Of a DNA stretch of 56,750 nt, positions 49,086 through 56,750 are shown piece by piece. The notes beneath the pieces were generated by a model, which searched no databases, was not told where the DNA came from, and worked only from the letters and a program-made list of their open reading frames with translations. This DNA is from an uncultured Lachnospiraceae bacterium (lineage in GTDB: Bacteria; Bacillota; Clostridia; Lachnospirales; Lachnospiraceae): NCBI GenBank assembly GCA_946554445.1, contig CAMNSD010000028.1, positions 1-56,750 on the forward strand, in the 5' to 3' direction. How positions within the stretch are numbered: position 1 is the first letter of the stretch; every line of letters starts with the position of its first letter. The translations under genes and the position numbers were made by a program.

Positions 49086-49100
49086 AAAGAGGATTACAAT

Positions 49101-49643
49101 ATGAACAAGAAAATAACATTAGACATATCAATTGTCGTATCTTGCATGACTGGTATGGCGTTGTCATATGTCTATCTGGACAATATAGAAAAGAACGTGA
49201 GTCTGACTATCTTGGGGATTGTGGGAGCGCTTTCCCTGTTATCTGTGTTTGACGATTTCATTCAAATCCATAAAAAAAGAGACAGATATCATGCTGAAAG
49301 AGCGGAGATTTCCGAAATACTGCTTCTGGGAGAAGATAACAATATAACGGATACATGGGATATTTACAGGAAGACATCCCTTGTATTTGGCAAGGATGAA
49401 GGGCAGAATCAGGTAGATATCAGTCTCAAGAATACTGATTATGCAGGAACTGTAGATGGAGAGCACGCGGTTATGAATTACAGTAACGGCAGCTGGTACA
49501 TAGAAGATCTGGACAGTGAGAACGGAACAAGGATTCAGAGAAACGGAGAAGACAAACCCTATAGGGTTTCTTCCAGAGAACCTTGTAAGGTGGAGAAAGG
49601 GGATATCATCTATCTGGGGCTTGCACCGCTTAGGATACGATAG
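49101..49643 (+). CDS. Membrane-anchored FHA-domain protein
   Basis: A 180-residue protein with two hydrophobic N-terminal helices (about 7-25 and 33-52), a basic/coiled linker, and a forkhead-associated domain from about residue 90: SLVFGKDEGQNQVDISL, VDGEHAVMNY, then IEDLDSENGTRIQR. FHA domains bind phosphothreonine peptides, so this protein should recruit a phosphorylated partner to the membrane. The usual S-x-x-H reads DGEH. GAGGA precedes the ATG. It starts the FHA/PP2C block. Confidence 0.85.
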   Translation: MNKKITLDISIVVSCMTGMALSYVYLDNIEKNVSLTILGIVGALSLLSVFDDFIQIHKKRDRYHAERAEISEILLLGEDNNITDTWDIYRKTSLVFGKDEGQNQVDISLKNTDYAGTVDGEHAVMNYSNGSWYIEDLDSENGTRIQRNGEDKPYRVSSREPCKVEKGDIIYLGLAPLRIR

Positions 49644-49694
49644 AAGTTTGGATAAAACACCGGATGCAGATAAAGAAAGGAACAGGAAGATACT

Positions 49695-50189
49695 ATGAGT
49701 AACTTGATCAGATGTCAGAATGGACATATGTTTTCGAGCAGAAGGTATGGAACCATATGCCCTTATTGCAATATTGAGACGGCTACCAGAGAGAAACAGG
49801 AGACTGGACAGACAGAGATAGAGGTGGAAGAGTCCTTATTTCTACAGGAAGAGAACCCGGTGTGCGGATGGATTGTCTGTGTAGCCGGGCCCAGAAAGGG
49901 CAAAGACTACAAGATCATGGCCGGCAAGAATTTCGTGGGCAGAGCGGACGATATGGATATTCAGATATTAGGTGACAATAGAATATCCAGAAGAAATCAC
50001 TGTGTCATTGTATATGATACGAAACAGAGTAAGACAGTGATACTGCCTGGAGACAGTAACGGGATTGTCTATTTGAATGATGAGGCGGTATATGTGCCCA
50101 CGGAACTGCATCTGTATGATGTGATCGAGATGGGAGAGAGCCAATTTTTGTTCATTTCATTTTGTGGAGAGCATTTCAAATGGGAATAA
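49695..50189 (+). CDS. Zinc-ribbon and FHA-domain protein
   Basis: A 164-residue protein. The N-terminus is a short zinc ribbon (RCQNGHMFSSRRYGTICPYC; the first pair is Cys-x-x-x-His). A polar linker leads to an FHA domain from about residue 55: NFVGRADDMDIQIL, then ISRRNHCVIVYD with the conserved Ser-Arg and His, and GDSNGIVYLN. It looks fully able to bind phosphothreonine. Similar ribbon-FHA proteins go with serine/threonine kinase and phosphatase pairs. It ends 14 bp before the PP2C gene. Confidence 0.85.
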   Translation: MSNLIRCQNGHMFSSRRYGTICPYCNIETATREKQETGQTEIEVEESLFLQEENPVCGWIVCVAGPRKGKDYKIMAGKNFVGRADDMDIQILGDNRISRRNHCVIVYDTKQSKTVILPGDSNGIVYLNDEAVYVPTELHLYDVIEMGESQFLFISFCGEHFKWE

Positions 50190-50203
50190 GTGGAGGATAT
50201 GCT

Positions 50204-51034
50204 ATGTCATTGGAAGAGGGCGTGCTTTTCGCAATCTACCTGTTTATCATATGCCTTATCGCTGTGCGTTTCCTTGGCAGGGAACGGGGCAGGGTGATCA
50301 GAAGGTTTAAGATTGGAAAGGCGATGACGATCGGAGATAGACAGGTACAGGAAGATGACTATGGGGTATGTCAGAGTGCGGATGGCTTTTTGGCTGTGTT
50401 GGCTGACGGTATGGGTAAGAATTATGGCGGGAAGATCTCTTCAAGGATCGCAGTGAATACCATGAAGGATATGTTTCGTCTCTATAGGTCTTCCGAAAAT
50501 CCTGCATATTTCTTTCGGAAGTCTTTTCATCGGATTAACATGGAGATTTTGAAGCAGCTGGATGATGGCCGGGGCGGAGCTAGCGTGGGTGCCGTCTTGA
50601 TTAAGGATAATTACCTGTACTATGCGGTGGCAGGCAATGTCAAGATTGCAGTGTATCGCAGCGGCAGTCTTGTACCGGTCTCATCGGGGCATACCATAGA
50701 TGTGCTGGCAGGAGATAGGTTTGTTCAGGGAACGATTACCAGGGAAGAAGCGTTGAAGCTGCTGGATAATACGAGAATGTATAACTATGTGGGCCAGGAC
50801 GGCTTTCGGGAGATAGAATTTGTTGATACACCTATTCGACTGCGGGAGCGGGATATTGTGGCGCTGATGAGCGATGGTCTCTATGAGGGAATGGACTGGA
50901 AGACGATAGAGGAACTTCTGACAGGCAGGAAGAAATGTCAGCAGAAAGCATATGAAGTGATAGAACAGATCAATGCTGGAAGTCAGAAAGAGAAGGATAA
51001 TGCCAGCATTGTTCTGGTTGAGGGATTCTTATGA
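50204..51034 (+). CDS. PP2C-family serine/threonine phosphatase, membrane-anchored
   Basis: A 276-residue phosphatase. The ATG at 50204 has GGAGG seven bases upstream. One N-terminal helix (about 7-24) anchors it. The PP2C metal-binding motifs are present: DRQVQEDDYG, LADGMGKNYGGK, the core YYAVAGNVKIAVYR, MSDGLYEG and the final KDNASIVLV. It should remove phosphates from Ser/Thr on proteins that the FHA domains next door read. In Proteobacterial type VI clusters a comparable PppA phosphatase opposes a kinase; no kinase lies in this window. The stop overlaps the next start. Confidence 0.88.
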   Translation: MSLEEGVLFAIYLFIICLIAVRFLGRERGRVIRRFKIGKAMTIGDRQVQEDDYGVCQSADGFLAVLADGMGKNYGGKISSRIAVNTMKDMFRLYRSSENPAYFFRKSFHRINMEILKQLDDGRGGASVGAVLIKDNYLYYAVAGNVKIAVYRSGSLVPVSSGHTIDVLAGDRFVQGTITREEALKLLDNTRMYNYVGQDGFREIEFVDTPIRLRERDIVALMSDGLYEGMDWKTIEELLTGRKKCQQKAYEVIEQINAGSQKEKDNASIVLVEGFL

Positions 51035-52854
51035 GAAAGTACAACAGTAGCTTTAAGACTGCTTTTATTTCCGAGGAGGGAAGCAGGCTCAAAAATAATG
51101 ATTACTTTGGATTCGTGGAACTGGACAAGTACGCTTGTTATGTGATTGCTGACGGCATTACAGATATGCGGGATTCCCAGAGCGCCCAAAAGGCGATAGA
51201 GGCAGTTATCAGCGCCTTCCATCGGGAGCCGGGGATTAGTAAAAGGAAACTGAGAAGGTATCTTAAATCTGCCAATAAAGAATTGCTTCAGGGTAAAAGT
51301 TATGAAAAGTTAAAAGCGTCCATTACCGTAGTGCTTACCAATTATGAGAAATTCCGTTATGGTCATGCGGGCAACACCCGGTTCAGACTGTATCGGGACG
51401 GACGGATGATTCTGGCAAGTTCCGATATGTCGCTTAGTCAAGATCTGGTCGAGGCGGACAGACTGGCGGAAGATAAGCTGGCAAAGCACGAGGAGCGGAA
51501 CAATCTATATTCCTATCTCGGAAAGGAGCATTTTAAGCCTTTCTTGTCCAAAAAGAAAAAATTGACGGATGGGGATATCATAACCCTGTACACGCGGGGA
51601 ATATGGGAGAACATAGACGAAGGGGAACTCTCCGATGTGTTTGCGGAGACAGGGAACGAACCCCTGGAAGAATGTGATAAGGTAGAAGACCTGCTTTTGT
51701 CCAGACAGCCGGAGAACCTGGATAACTATACCTTTGCGGCAATCTATATAGACAAGGTGTTTGTGGATCCCAACCGCAGGAAACGGATTAAGAAAATTAT
51801 TATTATTACACTTGTTATTCTAATATTGGCGCTTGTGATAGGTATGCTGGTTTATCTGTGGAGGAGAAACAGGAGACTAAAACGGGAGGATATGGAGCAG
51901 TGTTTTGCCAATGTAGAAACCTACATAGAGGATAACAATTACGTCAGGGCTAAGGAAGAGTGCGATAAAGCGCTGGAATTGGCCAAGAAACTTCGGGATA
52001 AAGAGGTGGAAAATCATTATAACAATTATCTGATCTGTCTGGAAGCGGTCATGCGGGCGGATGATGCCTATGATGAGGGCAAATATGAGGAGGCCGGCGA
52101 GGCGTATCTGGCGGCGAAAGTCAGGACAAGGTATGCGGACCATATCGCGGCGGAGTATATTGAGGGCAGATTGCTGCAGATAGAGCATTATGAGCAGGTC
52201 TTCAACAATATCGGGCTGGGTGACAGTCTGCTTGCCTATGGCAGTTATGAGATGGCGGAACAGAGGTATCTGGAAGCCAAGAAAGACGCATCGGCCATTT
52301 ATTTTGCAGAAGGAAAGCAGCAGGCCCTCGATGCCCTGGAGAAACTTTACGCGGAGTGGAGCGCGTCAGAGGAAGAGATAAAAGAGCAGGCGGCCGAACT
52401 GGCGGAGAGTGAAGCGGCAGCAGCAGAACTGGTCAGGCAGGGTGATGAGACCTACAGTGGCGGCGATTATGACGGGGCTATGGTGTTTTATCTGATTGCC
52501 TTGGAGAAATACACCAAGATGGAAGATACGACGCAGATAGCGTTTCTGAATAAAAAGATCATTGCCCTAAATGAAAAACAACAGGAAGTGGAGTCGAGGG
52601 AGTCAGAGGCCAGGGAATTTGAGGAAGTGGCCAGGATGTATGAGGAAGAAGGGGACTACGAACAGGCCAAACTGCAATACCAGTATGCTAAAGAAATCTA
52701 TGAGGAGTTGGATAAGGCCAACAAGGCGGATGAGATACAGGGTAAGGTAGATATTGTCGAGACCAAGCAGGAAAAAAGCGAAAAAGACGAAAAGAATGAA
52801 AATGGCGGGGAAAATGTTGAGAGTGCCAACAAAACCGTGAGTGGAAACAATTAG
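51031..52854 (+). CDS. Partly degenerate PP2C-like / TPR membrane protein
   Basis: A 607-residue protein. Residues 1-245 resemble PP2C (LKNNDYFGFVELDKYACYVIADG, FRYGHAGNTRFRLYRDG, DNYTFAAIYID), but the MSDG motif reads YTRG, so one metal ligand is missing and activity is doubtful. A transmembrane helix follows near 252-277. Then come tetratricopeptide-like repeats with long coiled stretches (about 290-570) and a charged tail. With cytoplasmic PP2C, the TPRs would lie outside. It could be a phospho-sensor linking the inside to an outside scaffold. It is coupled to the gene before by overlap. Confidence 0.8.
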   Translation: MRKYNSSFKTAFISEEGSRLKNNDYFGFVELDKYACYVIADGITDMRDSQSAQKAIEAVISAFHREPGISKRKLRRYLKSANKELLQGKSYEKLKASITVVLTNYEKFRYGHAGNTRFRLYRDGRMILASSDMSLSQDLVEADRLAEDKLAKHEERNNLYSYLGKEHFKPFLSKKKKLTDGDIITLYTRGIWENIDEGELSDVFAETGNEPLEECDKVEDLLLSRQPENLDNYTFAAIYIDKVFVDPNRRKRIKKIIIITLVILILALVIGMLVYLWRRNRRLKREDMEQCFANVETYIEDNNYVRAKEECDKALELAKKLRDKEVENHYNNYLICLEAVMRADDAYDEGKYEEAGEAYLAAKVRTRYADHIAAEYIEGRLLQIEHYEQVFNNIGLGDSLLAYGSYEMAEQRYLEAKKDASAIYFAEGKQQALDALEKLYAEWSASEEEIKEQAAELAESEAAAAELVRQGDETYSGGDYDGAMVFYLIALEKYTKMEDTTQIAFLNKKIIALNEKQQEVESRESEAREFEEVARMYEEEGDYEQAKLQYQYAKEIYEELDKANKADEIQGKVDIVETKQEKSEKDEKNENGGENVESANKTVSGNN

Positions 52855-52857
52855 AAG

Positions 52858-54102
52858 ATGGATGAAAGAACGTTTGATTACGAGAATTATATACAGGAAC
52901 AGCTTCGGCGGATTGACAATCTGGATGAACGTAGATTTGCCAAACAACTGTTGTTGGAGAGCCTGGGCAAGGTGATTGCCTGGTCGGAGCAGAAATACGA
53001 TGCCCTGGAACAACGGATACAGAAGGAACTGGATATTCCATGGAAGCATTTTCATATCTGTATGACTGTGATTGATCGGAAGGACTATGATCCTATTAAT
53101 AACTTCTGGTTCCCGGTGTGTGAGGAGGATGTGAAGAAAAAACAGGCGTCAGCCTGTGAGACGATCTATCTGGCGGGGAATGAGAAGGTATGCAGAGACT
53201 TTTTGGAAATGGGTATCTTACAGGGAATCAGTAAAGATACGGGAGAGAGTATCCGTTTTCAAATCAGGCCTTCGGATAAGTATCTGGGCAGTATGTGCAA
53301 GCTGTACAAGTTGTTTACCAGTAATCATGTGCCCTGGCAGACTGTGCATATGGGACATATGGAACGTTTCTTTGACTTGATTCCTCTGACAGAGGATGGA
53401 CAGATAACAGAGACAGACTGGATCATACAAGATGAGAAGTGGGCGGATTATATTAGGAGGGATGTGATCTTACTGTGGAATATCCGGCAGTTTACGGTCC
53501 ATTCCAGAGAGTATAGGGTGCCATGTATTGATGAAGTGTTTTATGAGCATGTTTTTTATCTGCCGCGGGAACAAAAGTCAGAGGACGGATATCTTGTAGA
53601 CGCCGCAGAAGCGATTCTTTCCATAAGATATGAGCAGAACAGGATCGTGCTTAAGACCAAGGAGGAAACACTGGAAGATATTGCAGTCTACAGACTTTAT
53701 CAGGGGAGCCCAGAGCAGTCTGCCGGATATCGGTATCCAGTTCTGTCCAATCGCAGGAAGGACAATCTGTCGGCGCGGTATTCCCAGCAGACAGGGAATT
53801 TCATTCAGACGCCGCTTGAACTTAAACGGAAGGTAGAGGAGATGGCGGATGGATACCAAATGCAGGTTATCGGCTATGAGATTCTTGACGGGGTTGAGAA
53901 GGATTATCTGGAAGGCGACATGAACAGTTTCACAGGAGTAAGATTGTTTACCAGTGATACCAGGAAAATCCTGCTGCTGCGGATAAAGGCCAAAGAGCGG
54001 TATCAGGAGGAGTATCTGTATGAGGCACAGATTAGGTATATTTTGTCACAGCTGCAGTTGGAGTTTCTGGAGTATCGGTGTATGGGGAAGTTAGAGAAAT
54101 AG
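52858..54102 (+). CDS. Unrecognised 414-residue protein of the injection-like cluster
   Basis: A soluble 414-residue protein starting three bases after the preceding stop. I do not recognise a family. A helical N-terminus (residues 5-60; RFAKQLLLESLGKVIAW) leads to a mixed middle with IPWKHFHICMTVIDRKDYDP, several aromatic-rich strands and a C-terminal segment LLLRIKAKERYQEEYLYEAQ. There is no signal, membrane helix or enzyme motif. Its place between the PP2C/TPR gene and the PAAR-like/RHS gene makes a baseplate part or an effector adaptor possible. That is only inference from position. Confidence 0.55.
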   Translation: MDERTFDYENYIQEQLRRIDNLDERRFAKQLLLESLGKVIAWSEQKYDALEQRIQKELDIPWKHFHICMTVIDRKDYDPINNFWFPVCEEDVKKKQASACETIYLAGNEKVCRDFLEMGILQGISKDTGESIRFQIRPSDKYLGSMCKLYKLFTSNHVPWQTVHMGHMERFFDLIPLTEDGQITETDWIIQDEKWADYIRRDVILLWNIRQFTVHSREYRVPCIDEVFYEHVFYLPREQKSEDGYLVDAAEAILSIRYEQNRIVLKTKEETLEDIAVYRLYQGSPEQSAGYRYPVLSNRRKDNLSARYSQQTGNFIQTPLELKRKVEEMADGYQMQVIGYEILDGVEKDYLEGDMNSFTGVRLFTSDTRKILLLRIKAKERYQEEYLYEAQIRYILSQLQLEFLEYRCMGKLEK

Positions 54103-54162
54103 TATGAAAAGTTCCTTTAAAGTCTGCAAATAAAGTTAATCCGAAAACGAAGGAGAAGCGAG

Positions 54163-56750
54163 ATGGGTGAAAGTTATCTGGTAAACGGTGCAAAGTTGTG
54201 GTGTATGTGTGGAAGTGAAAGTTGCGATTTACAGTTGCTGAATCACGGTTATATAGCGAATGGTAGGTATAAAGCAAATAGCAAGGATCGTTTGCCGTTT
54301 TATAACATTTCTGGTTTTGGAATTTGTAAAGCGGGTGAAGAAGAAAAAGAATGTAAAAGCTATATGCTTTTTGAGGATGAATGGACCAATACGGGCAGTT
54401 CAACTGTATCAATAATAGAGCAAATGAATGATCAAGATGCGTTAACTTTAAATAGCGTTCTTTTATGTAAAAGGGGAGGTGTTATTGTACCAGAAACATC
54501 GGGACAGGGGGATGTGCAGGAAATTAATTGGGAGGATTATAAGGAACGGTATGGTGCTTATGTAGCATTTATGGGTATGGCAAATTATTATCTACAAGCA
54601 TTTGATCCTATTAATTTAAATACAGGGAATTTTATATATGAAAAAGAAGATTTGATGATAGGTGGCATTTCAAAACTGTTTTTTCATATGGTGTATTATT
54701 CTGCAGGAAAGAATCAGGGTGGAAGTATCGGAGAAGGATGGCATCATAATTATGAGATATTTGTAGAAAAAAAGGATGCAGGAATCTTGTGTCTTCATCT
54801 TGGAGACGGACAGAATATTTTATGTAAGCAGACTATTGGCGACATATATATGTTAGATGGAACAACGGGATTTCTAAAAAGGAATGCTGACGGATATTGC
54901 TATGTGAGTGGGAGGAATGTGGAATATCTCTTCGATAAAGACGGAAGAATTATAGAAAGGAAAAATGGAAACGGAAATACGGACACTTTTTCCTATAATA
55001 AGGCGGGACAATTAATCGAAGTACATGGAGCAAACGGTGGCGTTCTATATTATGATTATAATAGAGAAGGCAATCTATATCGCGTAAGTGATCATACGGG
55101 CAGACAAATACAGCTTTGTTATAGTTATCGGGTACTGCGTAAATTTATCAATTCATCAGGTCAGGAATATATCTATCAATACAATGAAAATATGTGCTTA
55201 GAGAGTGTGATTACACCAAGGGGAATTACTGGGGTAAAGAATGTTTATGACAGTGCAAACCGGGTTATAAAGCAAATAACGCCAGATGGCGGTATTGTAG
55301 GACTTCGTTATGATGATCAGAATAAATGTACCTATGCAAAGAATCAGAATGGATATATAACTTCTTGTGAAAGTGATAATAGATTTCGTAATATCAGGAC
55401 AATCTACCAGGACAGTGAGGAACGGTTTGAATATAATGAAAAAAATCAGCGTATTTCATATGTGGACAGGAATGGAAATATAATTCGGTATTTTTATGAT
55501 GAACAGGGGAGATTAAGTGGTATTGTTAATGCATTAGGTGTACGAAGTGATTTTTCTTATAACAAAAACGGCAGATTAGTGTCATTAAAGATAGATGACA
55601 AAGATGTACTAGAAAATGAATATGACCAGAGTGGACATTTAATAAAAACTATGGATGCACTTGGGCGAATCAGAAGAACTATTTATGGGACAAATGGGCT
55701 ACCAGAACGGATAATTATGCCTGATGGAAGTGACATTCAAATCGCTTATGACGAAAGAGGAAATGTTCAAAAGATTACAAATGCCTATGGGGTGGCAACG
55801 GAATATAGATATGATGAATTGAATCGATTGATACAAATTACGGATGGGGAAGGCAGTAAGGTAAGCTATCAGTATGATGAAAGGAATCATCTTTTGTCGG
55901 AAACCAATCCGGAGGGGTGTGTCAGGAAATATACTTATGATGTGAGCGGCAGGCCTACACAAATACAAGATTTTGACGGCGGCATTGTTGGTTTTTCATA
56001 TAATGCTATGGGAAGACCGGAGGTTATGATAGATAAGGAAGGGAGAAAAACTAAGAGAAAATATAATTTGTCAGGCAAGGTGGAAAAAGAAGTTTCTCCT
56101 TCGGGCAGGACAACAATTTACCAATATGACAGGGATGAGCGGCTGATAAGGATAAAATATTTGATGTCAGAACAGGAAGAAGAATCTATAAGGATGACAG
56201 ATTTCGTTTATGATTCCGTTGGCAATCTCCTGCATGTGAAAGACGGGGATGGCAGAGAAATTATATCTGAAACAATGTATGAATATGACGCTCTGAACAG
56301 GGTGACAGCTATGATTGATTCTGTAGGAGGAAGAATTACATATACATATGACAAAAGAAGCGGAAAAGTAAGTAGTGTTACGGATGAGGCAGGGAACCTC
56401 AGAACTTTTCAATATAATGCGGTTGGAGAGCTGATTGAAGAGACAGATGCTGGCGGGAATACCACTTGCTATCAATATAACGAATTGGGCAAAATAATGG
56501 CAATCACAGATGCCATTGGGAGAGTGACAAAGCATTATTACCTGCCAGGCGGCAGATTGAAGAAAAGTATTTATCCGGATGGAAGGGAAATGCTTTATGA
56601 ATATGATGCTCTTGGTCGAATCCATCAAAAGACGGATGGCAAAGGATATAGCCTTTCTTATGAATATGACAGCATGGGAAGGATTCTGCGCATGGTGAGC
56701 AGTGCAGGCCAGGAGACATCATATACCTATGATGCAACAGGGAATGTGAC
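54163..56750 (+). CDS. PAAR-like (DUF4280) and RHS/YD-repeat protein, partial
   Basis: Open from the ATG at 54163 (AAGGAGAAG upstream) to the window end, at least 862 residues, so the 3' part is missing. Residues about 5-115 follow the PAAR-like DUF4280 pattern: VNGAKLWCMCGS, a conserved NISGFGIC, a Trp-Thr-Asn segment, and LLCKRGGVIVP followed by SGQ. From about 160 the protein is built of RHS/YD repeats (for example YDELNRLIQITDGEG, YDALGRIHQKTDGKG). PAAR-like tips cap the spikes of contractile injectors, and RHS shells enclose a C-terminal toxin. The toxin, and any immunity gene, would lie beyond the window. Confidence 0.88.
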   Translation, partial: MGESYLVNGAKLWCMCGSESCDLQLLNHGYIANGRYKANSKDRLPFYNISGFGICKAGEEEKECKSYMLFEDEWTNTGSSTVSIIEQMNDQDALTLNSVLLCKRGGVIVPETSGQGDVQEINWEDYKERYGAYVAFMGMANYYLQAFDPINLNTGNFIYEKEDLMIGGISKLFFHMVYYSAGKNQGGSIGEGWHHNYEIFVEKKDAGILCLHLGDGQNILCKQTIGDIYMLDGTTGFLKRNADGYCYVSGRNVEYLFDKDGRIIERKNGNGNTDTFSYNKAGQLIEVHGANGGVLYYDYNREGNLYRVSDHTGRQIQLCYSYRVLRKFINSSGQEYIYQYNENMCLESVITPRGITGVKNVYDSANRVIKQITPDGGIVGLRYDDQNKCTYAKNQNGYITSCESDNRFRNIRTIYQDSEERFEYNEKNQRISYVDRNGNIIRYFYDEQGRLSGIVNALGVRSDFSYNKNGRLVSLKIDDKDVLENEYDQSGHLIKTMDALGRIRRTIYGTNGLPERIIMPDGSDIQIAYDERGNVQKITNAYGVATEYRYDELNRLIQITDGEGSKVSYQYDERNHLLSETNPEGCVRKYTYDVSGRPTQIQDFDGGIVGFSYNAMGRPEVMIDKEGRKTKRKYNLSGKVEKEVSPSGRTTIYQYDRDERLIRIKYLMSEQEEESIRMTDFVYDSVGNLLHVKDGDGREIISETMYEYDALNRVTAMIDSVGGRITYTYDKRSGKVSSVTDEAGNLRTFQYNAVGELIEETDAGGNTTCYQYNELGKIMAITDAIGRVTKHYYLPGGRLKKSIYPDGREMLYEYDALGRIHQKTDGKGYSLSYEYDSMGRILRMVSSAGQETSYTYDATGNV

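Overview
The window looks like a chromosomal segment of a Gram-positive anaerobe of the Clostridia, most likely a Lachnospiraceae gut species. The signs are strong AGGAGG-type ribosome sites, the gene content and order (a type-2 pyrF next to pyrE, purE-M-N-D, clpC behind a small GntR regulator, radA, an LCP protein), lipoproteins with Gram-positive lipoboxes, and Agr-type peptide signalling. No rRNA, IS element or CRISPR array is visible. One tRNA gene (Trp) is present.

Positions 1-16.6 kb are mostly housekeeping and signalling. On the minus strand are a tyrosine recombinase, then DUF89, SnoaL-methyltransferase, P-loop kinase and GNAT genes. On the plus strand are an orphan GHKL sensor kinase, an alpha/beta hydrolase, a large periplasmic-binding/EAL cyclic-di-GMP protein with a YdcF-like partner, a TPR lipoprotein, a degenerate Nudix gene coupled to pyrF-pyrE, small membrane proteins and a long M29-type aminopeptidase. 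Positions 16.8-32.6 kb hold purE-M-N-D, a zinc-ribbon protein, an SH3b membrane protein, GntR-clpC, radA, an LCP cell-wall protein, an asymmetric heterodimeric ABC exporter and a lipoprotein, closing with tRNA-Trp on the minus strand.

From about 32.9 kb the character changes to accessory DNA. First comes an AT-rich XRE/ImmA/PIN toxin-antitoxin-like module with inverted-repeat operators. Next is a 1375-residue WG-repeat/leucine-rich-repeat exported protein, then a very AT-rich pair made of a second ImmA-type protease and a two-helix membrane protein.

From 40.6 kb to the window end lies the most interesting region. A divergent Agr system (agrA-agrC on the minus strand, agrD on the plus strand) leads directly into a gene whose N-terminus is a complete AgrB peptidase fused to an exported von Willebrand A domain. 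It continues with a single-chain sheath-like protein, two tandem tube-like proteins, a J-domain protein, two FHA proteins, two PP2C-type proteins (one with TPRs), an unknown 414-residue protein and a PAAR-like (DUF4280)/RHS protein that runs off the window. I read this as a candidate contractile injection system of a Gram-positive bacterium under peptide quorum sensing and phospho-dependent (FHA/PP2C) control. The sheath and tube calls are inferences from sequence patterns; the Agr, FHA, PP2C, J-domain and PAAR/RHS calls rest on visible motifs. A tandem AATGATGCA element with an 11-bp period lies upstream of both the WG/LRR gene and the FHA gene, with a half-copy in the agrD promoter region, hinting at a shared regulon.
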